DNA of 64,000 bases from Brevibacillus fulvus (lineage in GTDB: Bacteria > Bacillota > Bacilli > Brevibacillales > Brevibacillaceae). Each line of letters begins with the position of its first letter. Within the stretch, counting starts at the first letter, position 1. Below the pieces are notes generated by a model. It did not search any database and was not told where the DNA came from. It was given only the letters and a program-made list of their open reading frames with translations. The translations under genes and the position numbers were made by a program. Below are positions 7,541-16,221 of the stretch, piece after piece. The stretch lies in assembly GCF_016908525.1 (NCBI RefSeq), contig NZ_JAFBEB010000002.1:186001-250000 (forward strand), given 5' to 3'.

Positions 7541-8863
7541 TCAACGAATCCAAGTCCAGAGCGGCACCGACACTGTCCAGTCGGGCTCGTTCAGCCAGAT
7601 GGTTACGGTGGAGCCAAATCCCGCAAGACGGGGGAGCAGCGAGGACAATTCCACCGCAAACAACTGCGGAGGGACAATGCGGCATTCACCGCAGTTTGAC
7701 CATCTGGTTATTTTTTGGGGGGAAAAGTAAGCGACCGCTGTTTCCCGATCGAAGTCGAACAGTTCCATCCCTTCGAAAAAAAGCAACTCACCATCGTGGG
7801 ACGGGGCGCTTTGCTGAATCTGCCGGGCGATTGTTTGCCGGTCTGAGGAGTGAGCCTGGTCGCCGCTCTTGAAACGGACAGACAGATGGATAGGCAACGG
7901 TTCGGGTTGAGACAAACCGTACAGCAGAGTATGGAGCTCGCTCGGTAAAGACAGTTGCGTGGGAGTAAGCAGATAGCCAAATGGATGAATCGGCTGATAA
8001 TTGCCGCTCCCTTCCACTGTCTCCACCGTTGCCTCGATTGCTGAGGACGGCATCGGCACTTGTGACTGAACCGCTGCGGCCAGCAGATGAGCAGTCAACC
8101 GGGAATCGATGATGCAGCCAGTCTGCGGGCGCAGCCAAACGGGAGCAGCAGTTGGCGCAAAGAGACGGTCGCCTGCGGAAAAGTGTAAACTTTTCTCGAG
8201 CTGATCCAGTTGACGTTCCATTTCCGCATGCAAGGTCTGTACGGCGGCAGCGGAAAGCTGCGAAGCAGTGAAGCCTGCTTTGCAAAGAAGGTCTTTGCCG
8301 GATGGATTGCTGGCACGATGTACACCGATAACGCGCCAAATGGCGGCTTGGTGGCTGGCACCGTCACTGCGTATGCAGCGGCAGTTCTCTTGAGAAATTT
8401 GCAAAAAAGTATCCAGGGAATGAGGGGCAACGACAGCCGCCCATTTTTGATGCTGCTTTTCGCTGGGCACAATGTAGGGGAAAAGATATTCGTCTCTCTG
8501 CGAGCTGGTTTCCTCGATCAGGGGAGGAAAGCGCCTTTCTTGGCGGGACAGCTGTGCTATACAGGAGGAGAGAGAGGGATGGTCTCGCAGCGCTCGTCGT
8601 GCCCGGTGAAAAGCCGTTTCTGCCCCGGAAAGAGTGAGATTTTCGGTCAAGGCTTGTCCGACATACCCGCGATCATTTTGCAATGTGATCATCAGTTGTC
8701 CCAAGGAGAGTGTGGAGCGGCCGCGAAAAGCGCCATTGCTCCAGCGGAAATGTTGCTGCTGTTTCGTCAACCAATAAATTGACGCATAAAGTCCGTAAGT
8801 ATCTGCCAATTCCAGAAGAGAGTGTTCAAGCTCGATTAAAGGCGGTATAATCGATCTGTTCAT
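7541..8863 (-). CDS. TldD/PmbA-like protein, N-terminal partner of the preceding gene (tentative)
   Basis: 440 residues from ATG 8863 (GAGGG 9 bases upstream); the frame extends to 8971 but without a ribosome site. The N-terminus resembles the TldD/PmbA N-domain: YGLYASIYWLTKQQQHFRW, a GQLMITLQNDRGYVGQALT stretch and a helix ending FHRARRALRDH. The middle has PVWLRPQTGCIIDSRLTAHL, echoing the Pro-xx-Ala-xx-Leu-Leu element. No HExxxH motif is seen, so any activity would be non-standard. It is divergent from typA and precedes the second TldD-like gene by 16 bases. Function is not known. Confidence 0.6.
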   Translation of the reverse strand: MNRSIIPPLIELEHSLLELADTYGLYASIYWLTKQQQHFRWSNGAFRGRSTLSLGQLMITLQNDRGYVGQALTENLTLSGAETAFHRARRALRDHPSLSSCIAQLSRQERRFPPLIEETSSQRDEYLFPYIVPSEKQHQKWAAVVAPHSLDTFLQISQENCRCIRSDGASHQAAIWRVIGVHRASNPSGKDLLCKAGFTASQLSAAAVQTLHAEMERQLDQLEKSLHFSAGDRLFAPTAAPVWLRPQTGCIIDSRLTAHLLAAAVQSQVPMPSSAIEATVETVEGSGNYQPIHPFGYLLTPTQLSLPSELHTLLYGLSQPEPLPIHLSVRFKSGDQAHSSDRQTIARQIQQSAPSHDGELLFFEGMELFDFDRETAVAYFSPQKITRWSNCGECRIVPPQLFAVELSSLLPRLAGFGSTVTIWLNEPDWTVSVPLWTWIR

Positions 8864-8970
8864 CAATGGAAGCCCTCGCTTGCCTGGTAAAATGGAGTGT
8901 TTTAGAAATATTTTACCATTTTCCTCCTGTTTTTGAGCAGAAACTTTACCGGTTCTTAAGGAACTTACCA

Positions 8971-8999
8971 TTGTGAAGTGAATCTTTAACTGTTATTAT
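8971..8999 (+). promoter_or_regulatory. Sigma-A promoter of typA
   Basis: TTGTGA (8971-8976), 17-bp spacer, TATTAT (8994-8999), 29 bases before the typA ATG. Confidence 0.65.
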
Positions 9000-9028
9000 G
9001 GAGAGTATGCATACATGAGGAGGAAAAT

Positions 9029-10849
9029 ATGAAGCGCCAAGATATTCGTAATATCGCCATTATTGCCCACGTTGACCATGGGAAAACAACCTTGGTTGAC
9101 AAATTGTTGATTCAATCCGGAACGTTTCGCAGCAACCAACACGTTGAAGAACGGATGATGGACTCCAACGATCTGGAACGCGAAAGAGGGATTACGATCC
9201 TCGCGAAAACGACTTCCGTCACATACAAAGACTTTACCATTAATATTCTCGATACGCCGGGACACGCCGACTTTGGCGGTGAAGTGGAACGGATCATGAG
9301 CATGGTTGACGGTGTTTTGCTGATCGTCGATGCATTTGAGGGTTGCATGCCGCAGACCCGGTTCGTTTTGCGCAAGGCGTTGGAAGCAAAAGTGACACCG
9401 ATCGTCGTCGTCAACAAAATCGACCGGGAAAACGCACGCCCGCAAGAAGTGATCAATGAAGTTTACGATTTGTTCATCGACCTTGATGCGACCGAAGACC
9501 AACTCGAGTTTCCGATCGTTTATGCTTCCGGGCTGGCCGGTATTGCCGGTATGGAACCGGACAAGCTGCAGCAGGACCTCGAGCCATTGTTTGAAACAAT
9601 CATCGAGCATATCCCGGCACCGGAAGCAGATGAAAATGCTCCGCTGCAAATGCAGGTGACGATGCTGGACTACAATGACTTCTTGGGCCGTATCGGGATT
9701 GGCCGCATTTACCGCGGTTCGCTCAATGTCAATGACCAAGTGGCTGTCGTCAAACGGGATGGTTCGGTCAAACGTATGCGAGTGCAAAAATTGTTTGGCT
9801 TTAAAGGGTTGCAACGTGTTGAACAAAAGACGGCTCGCGCTGGCGATATTGTTGCCTTGGCCGGGTTGGAAGACATTAACGTCGGGGAAACCGTCTGCGA
9901 CGCGGATCATCCCGATCCGTTGCCATTGTTGAAGATCGATGAGCCAACGTTGCAGATGACGTTCCTCGTCAATAACAGCCCGTTTGCCGGACGTGAAGGA
10001 AAACACGTAACTTCCCGCAAACTGCGCGATCGCTTGATGGCGGAATTGGAAACGGACGTATCGTTGCGGGTGGACGAAACCGACTCCCCTGATGCATTCG
10101 TCGTTTCCGGACGCGGTGAGCTCCATTTGTCCATTCTCGTCGAAAATATGCGCCGTGAAGGTTACGAGCTCGCTGTTTCCAAACCGGAAGTAATCGTTCG
10201 GGAAATTGACGGACAAAAAATGGAACCGGCCGAACGTTTAATCATTGACGTGCCGGAAGAATATACCGGCGCCGTAATGGAAACGTTGGGTACCCGCAAA
10301 GCGGAAATGGTCAATATGATCAATAACGGTTTTGGCCAAGTGCGCCTGGAATTTATCATTCCATCGCGCGGGCTGATCGGATACCGTACGGAGTTTTTGA
10401 CAATTACACGCGGTTACGGGATTATGAACCATTCTTTTGACAGCTATCGTCCATTGGTGCAAGGCTCTGTTGGCGGTCGCCATGCTGGCGTGCTGATTTC
10501 CAACGAGACCGGTACGGCTACCAGCTACGGGCTGATGTCGGTAGAGGACCGCGGTGTGATGTTTATTCACCCGGGGACTGAAGTATATGAAGGAATGATC
10601 GTTGGGGAGCACAACCGCGACAACGATTTGACTGTTAACGTATGTAAGGAAAAACACGCGACCAACGTTCGTTCCGCGACCAAGGATGAAACGGTCAAAA
10701 TGAAAACGCCTCGGTTGTTGACGTTGGAAGAAGCGCTGGAATACTTGAATGATGACGAGTTGTGCGAAGTGACGCCGGAATCGGTTCGCTTGCGCAAAAA
10801 ATATTTGACCAAATCCGAGCGGGAACGTTTTGAGCGGCAAAGACGCTAA
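9029..10849 (+). CDS. typA: GTP-binding translational GTPase TypA/BipA
   Basis: 606 residues, the normal TypA length. The G domain starts at once: G1 AHVDHGKT (14-21), G2 RGITILAK, G3 DTPGHADFG, G4 NKIDR. Elongation-factor domains II, III and V follow, with the TypA-specific C-terminal domain ending in LTKSERERFERQRR. TypA binds the ribosome like EF-G/EF4 and supports ribosome assembly and growth under stress and cold. AGGAGG lies 7 bases before the ATG. It equals B. subtilis ylaG and is followed by ylaH as there, though a terminator separates the two here. Confidence 0.98.
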   Translation: MKRQDIRNIAIIAHVDHGKTTLVDKLLIQSGTFRSNQHVEERMMDSNDLERERGITILAKTTSVTYKDFTINILDTPGHADFGGEVERIMSMVDGVLLIVDAFEGCMPQTRFVLRKALEAKVTPIVVVNKIDRENARPQEVINEVYDLFIDLDATEDQLEFPIVYASGLAGIAGMEPDKLQQDLEPLFETIIEHIPAPEADENAPLQMQVTMLDYNDFLGRIGIGRIYRGSLNVNDQVAVVKRDGSVKRMRVQKLFGFKGLQRVEQKTARAGDIVALAGLEDINVGETVCDADHPDPLPLLKIDEPTLQMTFLVNNSPFAGREGKHVTSRKLRDRLMAELETDVSLRVDETDSPDAFVVSGRGELHLSILVENMRREGYELAVSKPEVIVREIDGQKMEPAERLIIDVPEEYTGAVMETLGTRKAEMVNMINNGFGQVRLEFIIPSRGLIGYRTEFLTITRGYGIMNHSFDSYRPLVQGSVGGRHAGVLISNETGTATSYGLMSVEDRGVMFIHPGTEVYEGMIVGEHNRDNDLTVNVCKEKHATNVRSATKDETVKMKTPRLLTLEEALEYLNDDELCEVTPESVRLRKKYLTKSERERFERQRR

Positions 10850-10857
10850 CCAGCTCC

Positions 10858-10897
10858 AAAAAAGCCTGTTTCTCCGGAAGAGAAGCAGGCTTTTTTG
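10858..10897 (+). terminator. Terminator of typA
   Basis: AAAAAAGCCTG...CAGGCTTTTTT stem extended by TCTCC/GGAAG-type pairing, six T at the end. Confidence 0.85.
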
Positions 10898-11024
10898 TTT
10901 GGATTGTTTTGACAGAGGCTGGGGACAACTGTTAAAGTTAACATGGTATTATTCATTTCTATGAAAATAGACAAGCTTTAATTGCGCGTATGGGAGCGGC
11001 AAGTTGACAGGGAGGTGGGGAAAC

Positions 11025-11342
11025 ATGAGTTGGATGGAATTGGCTTCTACATATGAACCGGCCAACGCAGATGCGTTGAGTCTTTACGATCAGTTTCGCA
11101 TGTTTGCCGATGATTATCGCGTGCTGTTTATCTTTATTGCGCTTATCGCCGTGTATTATTTAGGTTTTGCGACGCGAATCCGCATGCCTATTTTAAAAAC
11201 GATCTTGCTGTATGTCTTGCTGTTTGCTGGTTCTTTGATTTTTGGTATTCTCGATGTCACGCTCCCGGTGAAAAGCGCCTTGCTCGTTGCCATTATCATT
11301 TTGCTCATTGTCAAGCTTCGCGTCAAACCGGAGCGTCGATAG
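11025..11342 (+). CDS. ylaH: YlaH-like membrane protein
   Basis: 105 residues. The start at ATG 11025 follows GGAGGTGGGGAAAC; an earlier in-frame TTG at 11004 lies before this ribosome site. Two or three membrane segments are visible (VLFIFIALIAVYYLGF, ILLYVLLFAGSLIFGI, and the ALLVAIIILLIVKL tail). The family is unnamed in function. Position directly after typA (ylaG) matches the B. subtilis order ylaG-ylaH and supports the assignment. Confidence 0.85.
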   Translation: MSWMELASTYEPANADALSLYDQFRMFADDYRVLFIFIALIAVYYLGFATRIRMPILKTILLYVLLFAGSLIFGILDVTLPVKSALLVAIIILLIVKLRVKPERR

Positions 11343-11383
11343 CAAAACCCGCCCGTTGCCGGCGGATAGACTTATACACAATC

Positions 11384-11409
11384 AACCCGCCCGCTGCTGG
11401 CGGGTTTTG
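11384..11409 (+). terminator. Terminator after ylaH
   Basis: AACCCGCC and GGCGGGTTTT pair around 7 bases. A near copy of the 5' arm occurs at 11345-11355, which could form an alternative fold. Confidence 0.7.
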
Positions 11410-11447
11410 TATTGACCGCTGCGGATTTTCCCGTCCAAATCTCGCCT

Positions 11448-11627
11448 TTAATACCGGTCTCGTACCGCATCAATCGTACCCAGTACAATGTGCGCCAAGC
11501 CGAATCCGGCTACTCCCCAGGCGTACGGGTTATCTGCGGCGGTTCGCTGGTGGTTCATTTTTAGCAAGCTGAGCCCTGCTGCTGTTACGGCGGTACCTAA
11601 TACGATGGGGACAACACCTTTTCTCAT
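11448..11627 (-). CDS. Small two-helix membrane protein
   Basis: 59 residues starting MRKGVVPIVLGTAVTAAGL; a perfect GGAGGTGATT site ends 3 bases before the ATG. The frame extends to 11786 but only this start has a ribosome site. Two hydrophobic stretches (about 4-21 and 37-53, AWGVAGFGLAHIVLG) suggest two short membrane helices with a NPYAWG turn. It is divergent from the secreted acidic protein gene. I do not know its function. Confidence 0.75.
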   Translation of the reverse strand: MRKGVVPIVLGTAVTAAGLSLLKMNHQRTAADNPYAWGVAGFGLAHIVLGTIDAVRDRY

Positions 11628-11803
11628 GACAATCACCTCCGTACGGATAGTTTGGCTGGAACATCGCAGAAAAACACGATGAGAATGCTGGATTTGCCCC
11701 CGGATACGAATTTTATTTTTTCTTTTGCAACCTTTCTTTGTTCGTTCCCGTCTATAACTCAGCTCGAGCAAATATGGAAAAAACAAAAAAGAGAGGGAAC
11801 GTT

Positions 11804-13168
11804 ATGAAAAAAAGGATATCCAAGCCTGTACTCGCTGTACTGGCCGCAAGTGTGATCGCTGGCGGATTGACGCCTGTTTTGGCTAACGCCGCAAACAACT
11901 ACGGCTCTTCCACCAAGGTTGTGATGAATGAGGAAGGAAAACAAGTTACGCGCTACCAGCTGAAGGAACTGGCGAAAAATGATCCGGAAACTCTCGATAT
12001 GCTGTTAAAAAATGAAGCAGATCATTTGTATTTGGTAATAGACGAGCTTGACCTGGATGTTAAGCTGGCTACTTACATCAAAGAGCATGAAGCGGAATGG
12101 CTCGATATTTACAACGAATATTATGATGACATTGAGTTGGAAGTCCGCCTGGACGATGAAGCAAACGGCATTGTCGATTTGTCGCAGGAGACCAAAAACG
12201 GAATTACATACTTGAAAGGGGAGGTTAGCGAAGATATTGACAAGGTTGTCGTAACATTGCCCAATGGCAACCAAATCGAAGTGGTGCCGAATTCCGATGA
12301 ATCGTTTACGGTTAGTTTTGAACCTGTGGTGAGCAGCACGGCAAAATACGCCACTGTCAAGGCGTATGCCGACGACGAACTGGTGGAAACGCAAAAAATT
12401 CGCGTCGATACCGAATCGGACGAGGATGAGGACAGCGACGCGTTCCTCCGCCTGACAGGCAACTATGACAAGGACAAAGAGGAAGTAAAGATCACAGGGA
12501 TTGTTGATCGCGACATCGACAAAGTCCGCGTAACATACGATGGCGACAGCAAAGACGTAAAAGTGAGCAAATTGTTCAACAAACTGGGAACGTTTAGCGT
12601 AACTTTCCGCGATGTCAAAGGCAACGATGAAGAGGCCAAGGTGGAAGCGTACGAGGATGGAGAAAAGATTGATACGGAAAATATTACCATTAACGGCATC
12701 AGCGACGACGATGAGGACACCGACGATACGTATGCAATCTCCGGGTCTGCGGTCATTAGCCCCAAATACAAACTCGTGCTGGTACAAGGGAAGGTCGAAA
12801 CGGAAGCGGACATAGATGAAGATGAACTGAAGCTGTATGCGACCGCTCCCGATGGGCAAAAGCATGAAGTGAAACTGGATGCCGATGGCCAATTTGCGGC
12901 CAACCTGTCTTACAGCAATCGCTCCTATAGCTCAAAGTATGTCCATCTGGAGCTTTATCAAGACGGTGACTTGGTTGCCGAAACGAATATCGCCCACGGA
13001 ACTCCGGTGAATCAATTTAGTCCGCAGCAGGCAGCGGGTTTGGTTGCCCCCGGAAAACCGAAAAATGTTCCCGGCCAGATTAACAATAGCCAGCAAGGCA
13101 AAGGCAATCAGGCGAAAGCAAAAGGAAATGGGAACGGAAACGGGAACGGAAACGGAAAGAAAAACTGA
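11804..13168 (+). CDS. Secreted acidic protein with three Ig-like repeats and a Gly-Asn tail
   Basis: 454 residues. A Sec signal peptide (residues 1-30, ...TPVLANA/AN) is followed by an acidic region, then three related beta domains at about 135-205, 220-305 and 320-400. The first two share the pattern (K/T)G.V..DIDKV.VT, then ..T(F/V)S..F...., then .V.AY.D.E...T..I. Acidic linkers ESDEDEDSD and SDDDEDTDD separate them and could bind calcium. The tail is low complexity (KGNGNGNGNGNGKKN). No catalytic motif or LPXTG anchor is present, so it is probably released or held at the wall by charge. Start from GAGAGGG 6 bases before ATG. Function unknown. Confidence 0.85.
   Translation: MKKRISKPVLAVLAASVIAGGLTPVLANAANNYGSSTKVVMNEEGKQVTRYQLKELAKNDPETLDMLLKNEADHLYLVIDELDLDVKLATYIKEHEAEWLDIYNEYYDDIELEVRLDDEANGIVDLSQETKNGITYLKGEVSEDIDKVVVTLPNGNQIEVVPNSDESFTVSFEPVVSSTAKYATVKAYADDELVETQKIRVDTESDEDEDSDAFLRLTGNYDKDKEEVKITGIVDRDIDKVRVTYDGDSKDVKVSKLFNKLGTFSVTFRDVKGNDEEAKVEAYEDGEKIDTENITINGISDDDEDTDDTYAISGSAVISPKYKLVLVQGKVETEADIDEDELKLYATAPDGQKHEVKLDADGQFAANLSYSNRSYSSKYVHLELYQDGDLVAETNIAHGTPVNQFSPQQAAGLVAPGKPKNVPGQINNSQQGKGNQAKAKGNGNGNGNGNGKKN
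13124..13157 (+). repeat. Short tandem repeat coding the Gly-Asn tail
   Basis: Repeated units of the form GGAAACGGGAAC encode alternating Gly and Asn at the end of the secreted protein. Such a tract may vary in length between strains. Confidence 0.7.
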
Positions 13169-13196
13169 CTTGGGGCAAGCTGCAACACATAACCAT

Positions 13197-13541
13197 CTAT
13201 TGATGAAAAGAATAATTGTTGATGTATTGCATGATCTCGCGAATGTAGTCGCCAATAAAGGGCACAGACAAGAAATTGCTTAACAGCCAGCCCAATACGG
13301 CCAAGACGATCGCGGTTCCAATCGTCAAGCCCAATCCCCGTGCCAAGCCTGCCAAAAAATTGGTCAGCAGCAGCTTGCGCGGGGATGTATAGTTTTGCAC
13401 GATGTCGGCTATGCGAATATCCTCCAGAAACAAGGCGATCTTGTCAATCCGTTCATTTAACCGTCTGACTTGATAAAGCTCTTCCATGAATTGGTCCATT
13501 TTGGCAAGCAGCCGGTCAGTCGGTGAAGAGGGTTGCGGCAT
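13197..13541 (-). CDS. DUF5665 membrane protein
   Basis: 114 residues, start at ATG 13541 with AAGGAGG 8 bases upstream. The N-terminal half is charged and probably coiled (QFMEELYQVRRLNERIDKIA); the middle has a Gly-rich membrane helix (GLARGLGLTIGTAIVLAVLG), then an amphipathic end (FIGDYIREIMQYINNY). This layout is typical of DUF5665, a sporulator family of unknown function. It is convergent with the secreted protein gene. Confidence 0.8.
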   Translation of the reverse strand: MPQPSSPTDRLLAKMDQFMEELYQVRRLNERIDKIALFLEDIRIADIVQNYTSPRKLLLTNFLAGLARGLGLTIGTAIVLAVLGWLLSNFLSVPFIGDYIREIMQYINNYSFHQ

Positions 13542-13596
13542 ATTGGAAACGCCTCCTTTTGCCTATTTTGCCAGCGAGCCGAGCGGTGCATAAAAT

Positions 13597-13625
13597 TTGC
13601 CTAATGCTGGCAGGACGGGTAAAAT
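13597..13625 (+). promoter_or_regulatory. Sigma-A-like promoter
   Basis: TTGCCT (13597-13602), 17-bp spacer, TAAAAT (13620-13625), 36 bases before the start of the next gene. Confidence 0.5.
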
Positions 13626-13660
13626 AAAATTTACGCAAAACTATTTTGGGAGGAATCGGC

Positions 13661-14116
13661 ATGTCTGAAGCTGTAGCGCAATCATTGTCTGAAGAGCTGT
13701 TTGCCCTGTTGCAAAAAGAACGTTTTATGACACTCGGAACGATCGATCATGAATCGGGAGCACCCAGTCTCAGCTCCTTATCATGGGTGTATGCACCGAC
13801 ACAAGAAAAAATTCGTTTTGCAGTCGATAACCGTTCGCGGATCATTACCAATATCAATCAAAATCCGCAGGTGGTTTTGCACTTGATTGGAGCGGGTTCC
13901 TCCTATGCGATCAATGGAACGGCAAAGCTGGCTGTCGAACGGCTGGAGGAGATTCCGCTCAAATTGGCAATGGTGGAAATTACCATTGAATCGGTACGGG
14001 ACGTTATGTTTTATGGTTCCCGCATTTCCGTAGAGCCGCAATACGAAAAAACTTACAACAAAGCTGCTGCGGAAAAACTGGATACGCAAGTGATGGAGGC
14101 TTTGCGCAAAGCGTAA
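13661..14116 (+). CDS. Pyridoxamine 5'-phosphate oxidase-like FMN-binding protein
   Basis: 151 residues, beginning MSEAVAQSLSEEL after GGGAGGAATCGGC. The split-barrel fold is suggested by RFMTLGTIDHESGAPSLSSL, the SWVYAP strand and DNRSRIITNINQNPQVVL. The family includes pyridoxine oxidases, general-stress FMN proteins and heme enzymes; the substrate is unclear. Single gene with its own promoter and terminator. Confidence 0.85.
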   Translation: MSEAVAQSLSEELFALLQKERFMTLGTIDHESGAPSLSSLSWVYAPTQEKIRFAVDNRSRIITNINQNPQVVLHLIGAGSSYAINGTAKLAVERLEEIPLKLAMVEITIESVRDVMFYGSRISVEPQYEKTYNKAAAEKLDTQVMEALRKA

Positions 14117-14128
14117 AGAAGAGACAGG

Positions 14129-14163
14129 AAAAGCTGCTGAGCGAACCATTCAGCAGCTTTTTT
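14129..14163 (+). terminator. Rho-independent terminator
   Basis: AAAAGCTGCTGA and TCAGCAGCTTTTTT around 9 bases. May serve the converging aldo/keto reductase gene too. Confidence 0.8.
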
Positions 14164-14183
14164 GCTATCTAGCATATCCTGTT

Positions 14184-15230
14184 TTATTGTTGGGCATGCA
14201 ATACAGGGGTCGGTTTGTTCTGGGAATTGGACATATGCTGTTCCAACCGTTTGTTGTACCCATTCACCCACAGCGATTCGATGATATTTGCTTCCGCATC
14301 GGTCAATGGCGGTACATCGGAAGCCAGGGCAAATTCTCGCAGCGTTTCTGCGCTGGTGATATTTGGCAGTACCGTGACGACAGACGGGCGATAGAGGGAA
14401 AACTGAATGGCCAGTTGTCCGATGGTTCTCTGTTTGCCGTCAAACAAGCCTTTTGCTTTCATTTCCTGCACAACTTCCACGCCGGCTTTCATCCATTCGA
14501 CAGGACGATGGCTGCGGTGGTCGCTCTTGTCAAAATGCTTGTCAGGATCGTAGCTGCCATCCAGCAAGCCGGATGCATGTGGCACGCGAACGATCAATGC
14601 GCGTTTTTCCGCATCGGCAATCGGGAACAAAGCGCGCGCCGGATCTTGTTCAACGATGTTGTTGATAATCTGGATGCCCGCATAGTTCGGAACTTTCAAA
14701 GCGGCGATCGATTCTTCTTCCCAGCCGATGTCTGGACCCATCGCTGCCCCGAACTCGCGAATTTTCCCTTCTTTTTTCAATTCAAGCAATGTATCTTGAA
14801 TTTCCTCGCTTAAGACGGCTTCCATTCGAGGGTTATGCAATTGGTAAAAATCGATATAATCGGTGCCCAGCCGTTTCAGACTTTGTTCACAGGCATATCG
14901 GATATGTTCCTTCGACCAGTTTTGCGGCAGTTCGGAATGACCTTTCCGTTCTCCAGGGAGGTTGTAGATATCATAGCCAAATTTGGTAGCGATGACCACC
15001 TTGTCGCGAATATCACCCAAAGCATCTTTTAAAATCGTTTCGCCTACGCCATTTCCGTAAATATCAGCGGTATCGAAGAAAGTAACGCCGTAATCTTCAT
15101 AGGCGGAACGGAGCAAACGTTTTCCCATTTCCAGGTCGCTTACTCCCCACCACTTCGTAGCCACTGACCAGACGCCGAAGCCGACCTCAGACACTTTTAA
15201 TTCTGTACCGGGTAGAGTTCTGTATTTCAT
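14184..15230 (-). CDS. Aldo/keto reductase
   Basis: 348 residues. The catalytic tetrad of the NADPH-dependent AKR barrel is present: Asp53 and Tyr58 in [11 protein letters not shown], Lys83 in VIATKFG and His132 in YQLHNP. The family reduces aldehydes and ketones; the substrate cannot be told. AAGGAGAG lies 7 bases before the ATG. The C-terminus carries [13 protein letters not shown], the usual cofactor-binding region. It stands alone and converges on the FMN-protein gene. Confidence 0.93.
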   Translation of the reverse strand: MKYRTLPGTELKVSEVGFGVWSVATKWWGVSDLEMGKRLLRSAYEDYGVTFFDTADIYGNGVGETILKDALGDIRDKVVIATKFGYDIYNLPGERKGHSELPQNWSKEHIRYACEQSLKRLGTDYIDFYQLHNPRMEAVLSEEIQDTLLELKKEGKIREFGAAMGPDIGWEEESIAALKVPNYAGIQIINNIVEQDPARALFPIADAEKRALIVRVPHASGLLDGSYDPDKHFDKSDHRSHRPVEWMKAGVEVVQEMKAKGLFDGKQRTIGQLAIQFSLYRPSVVTVLPNITSAETLREFALASDVPPLTDAEANIIESLWVNGYNKRLEQHMSNSQNKPTPVLHAQQ

Positions 15231-15346
15231 TTGTCATCTCTCCTTACAGGTTATCAACAGCTCTCGTCCTTATCTTACCATGACCGCTCCTGATCGTGAA
15301 ACGCTTCCCCAGGAGAGAATCTTACAGGTTTGTGAAACAAACAAAG

Positions 15347-15385
15347 AAAAAACAACCTCCGTCTTGGCTGACGAATGAGGTTGTT
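15347..15385 (-). terminator. Terminator of the ylaJ-like gene
   Basis: On the minus strand AACAACCTC and GAGGTTGTT pair around 17 bases and run into TTTTTTC. Confidence 0.7.
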
Positions 15386-15396
15386 TGTGTCAAAGA

Positions 15397-15996
15397 CTAG
15401 CGTTGATCAGGAACGGGATTGGTCTGATTCTTGTTCCCAGATTTGTTTACTCCTTCTTGATTTTGCTGTGTAGGTGGCTGCTCTCTGCGTTGCACGCTTC
15501 GCGGTGCTTGCGGAATGATCCGGCCGACAATATCGGCCAATTCTTCAGCAAATCCGGCAATCGGGCGGCCGTTGGCGATATCGGCCGACATCTCCCGCAA
15601 TCGTTGGACAATGTCAGGATCGGCAGTGACCAGCGCATTGGCTCCCTGTGGATCTTCTTTTAATGCTTCCGCCACAGAATATTTGGTAATGCCAACATCG
15701 GAGCGGTCCATATTGGCACCGACATCGATGCCGACGACTGCCCATTTTCCAAAAACAACAGCGGTTGCATCCTGAACATTTCTCACGCTGGAAGCCAACT
15801 GAACCAACCGCTGTGCAGTCGCTTGCGAAGATTGGTTGTAGTCCGGACGCGGTTCTGTTTGTTGTACGCGTTGCGTTTGCGGTGCCTGTGGATTGGACTG
15901 CTGCGGAGCGGACTGATTGGCGGCAGGCGGCTGATTTGCGGAATTGCAGGCTGTTACGATCAGACAAAGGCTGAGGATCGCCACAATCTGTTTCAT
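15397..15996 (-). CDS. ylaJ: YhcN/YlaJ family sporulation lipoprotein
   Basis: 199 residues from ATG 15996 (AAGGGG 7 bases upstream); the frame extends to 16062 without a ribosome site. Signal peptide with lipobox VTAC (Cys17), a Gln/Pro/Asn-rich linker, then the domain: TAQRLVQLASSVRNVQDATA, a FGKWAVVGIDVGAN strand and an NALVTADPDIVQRLREM helix. The C-terminus is polar and repetitive in Gln and Asn. In B. subtilis ylaJ lies next to ylaK; here it is divergent from the ylaK homologue, with shared upstream DNA at 15997-16221. Confidence 0.9.
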   Translation of the reverse strand: MKQIVAILSLCLIVTACNSANQPPAANQSAPQQSNPQAPQTQRVQQTEPRPDYNQSSQATAQRLVQLASSVRNVQDATAVVFGKWAVVGIDVGANMDRSDVGITKYSVAEALKEDPQGANALVTADPDIVQRLREMSADIANGRPIAGFAEELADIVGRIIPQAPRSVQRREQPPTQQNQEGVNKSGNKNQTNPVPDQR

Positions 15997-16165
15997 TTCA
16001 TTACCCCTTTTCATTATCATTAACGGAATCGCTCTAATGCGTATGGAGCTTCGAACATCCACCTACAGAGTTAACGGTAGTGTTTTCCCAACTTCCCGTT
16101 TTCATTCTTGTTGCCCCGTCTAACTGTCCGCTGGCATACATAGACTGTTACTAAATCGCCCTAAG

Positions 16166-16179
16166 GCAGATAAATCTGC
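16166..16179. promoter_or_regulatory. Short palindrome in the ylaJ-ylaK divergent region
   Basis: GCAGAT-AA-ATCTGC is a perfect 14-bp dyad 43 bases before the ylaK start; a possible operator, unproven. Confidence 0.3.
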
Positions 16180-16221
16180 ACACGCATAAGGTATATGAGA
16201 TGGGAAATAGGAGGCGAGATT

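Noticed and set aside
9014-10216. Long open frame of 406 codons on the minus strand
   Set aside because: It is the shadow of typA, whose family motifs are unmistakable on the plus strand.
12005-12892. Minus-strand open frame of 295 codons
   Set aside because: Antisense to the acidic secreted protein, giving a Phe/Val/Ile-rich artefact with no ribosome site.
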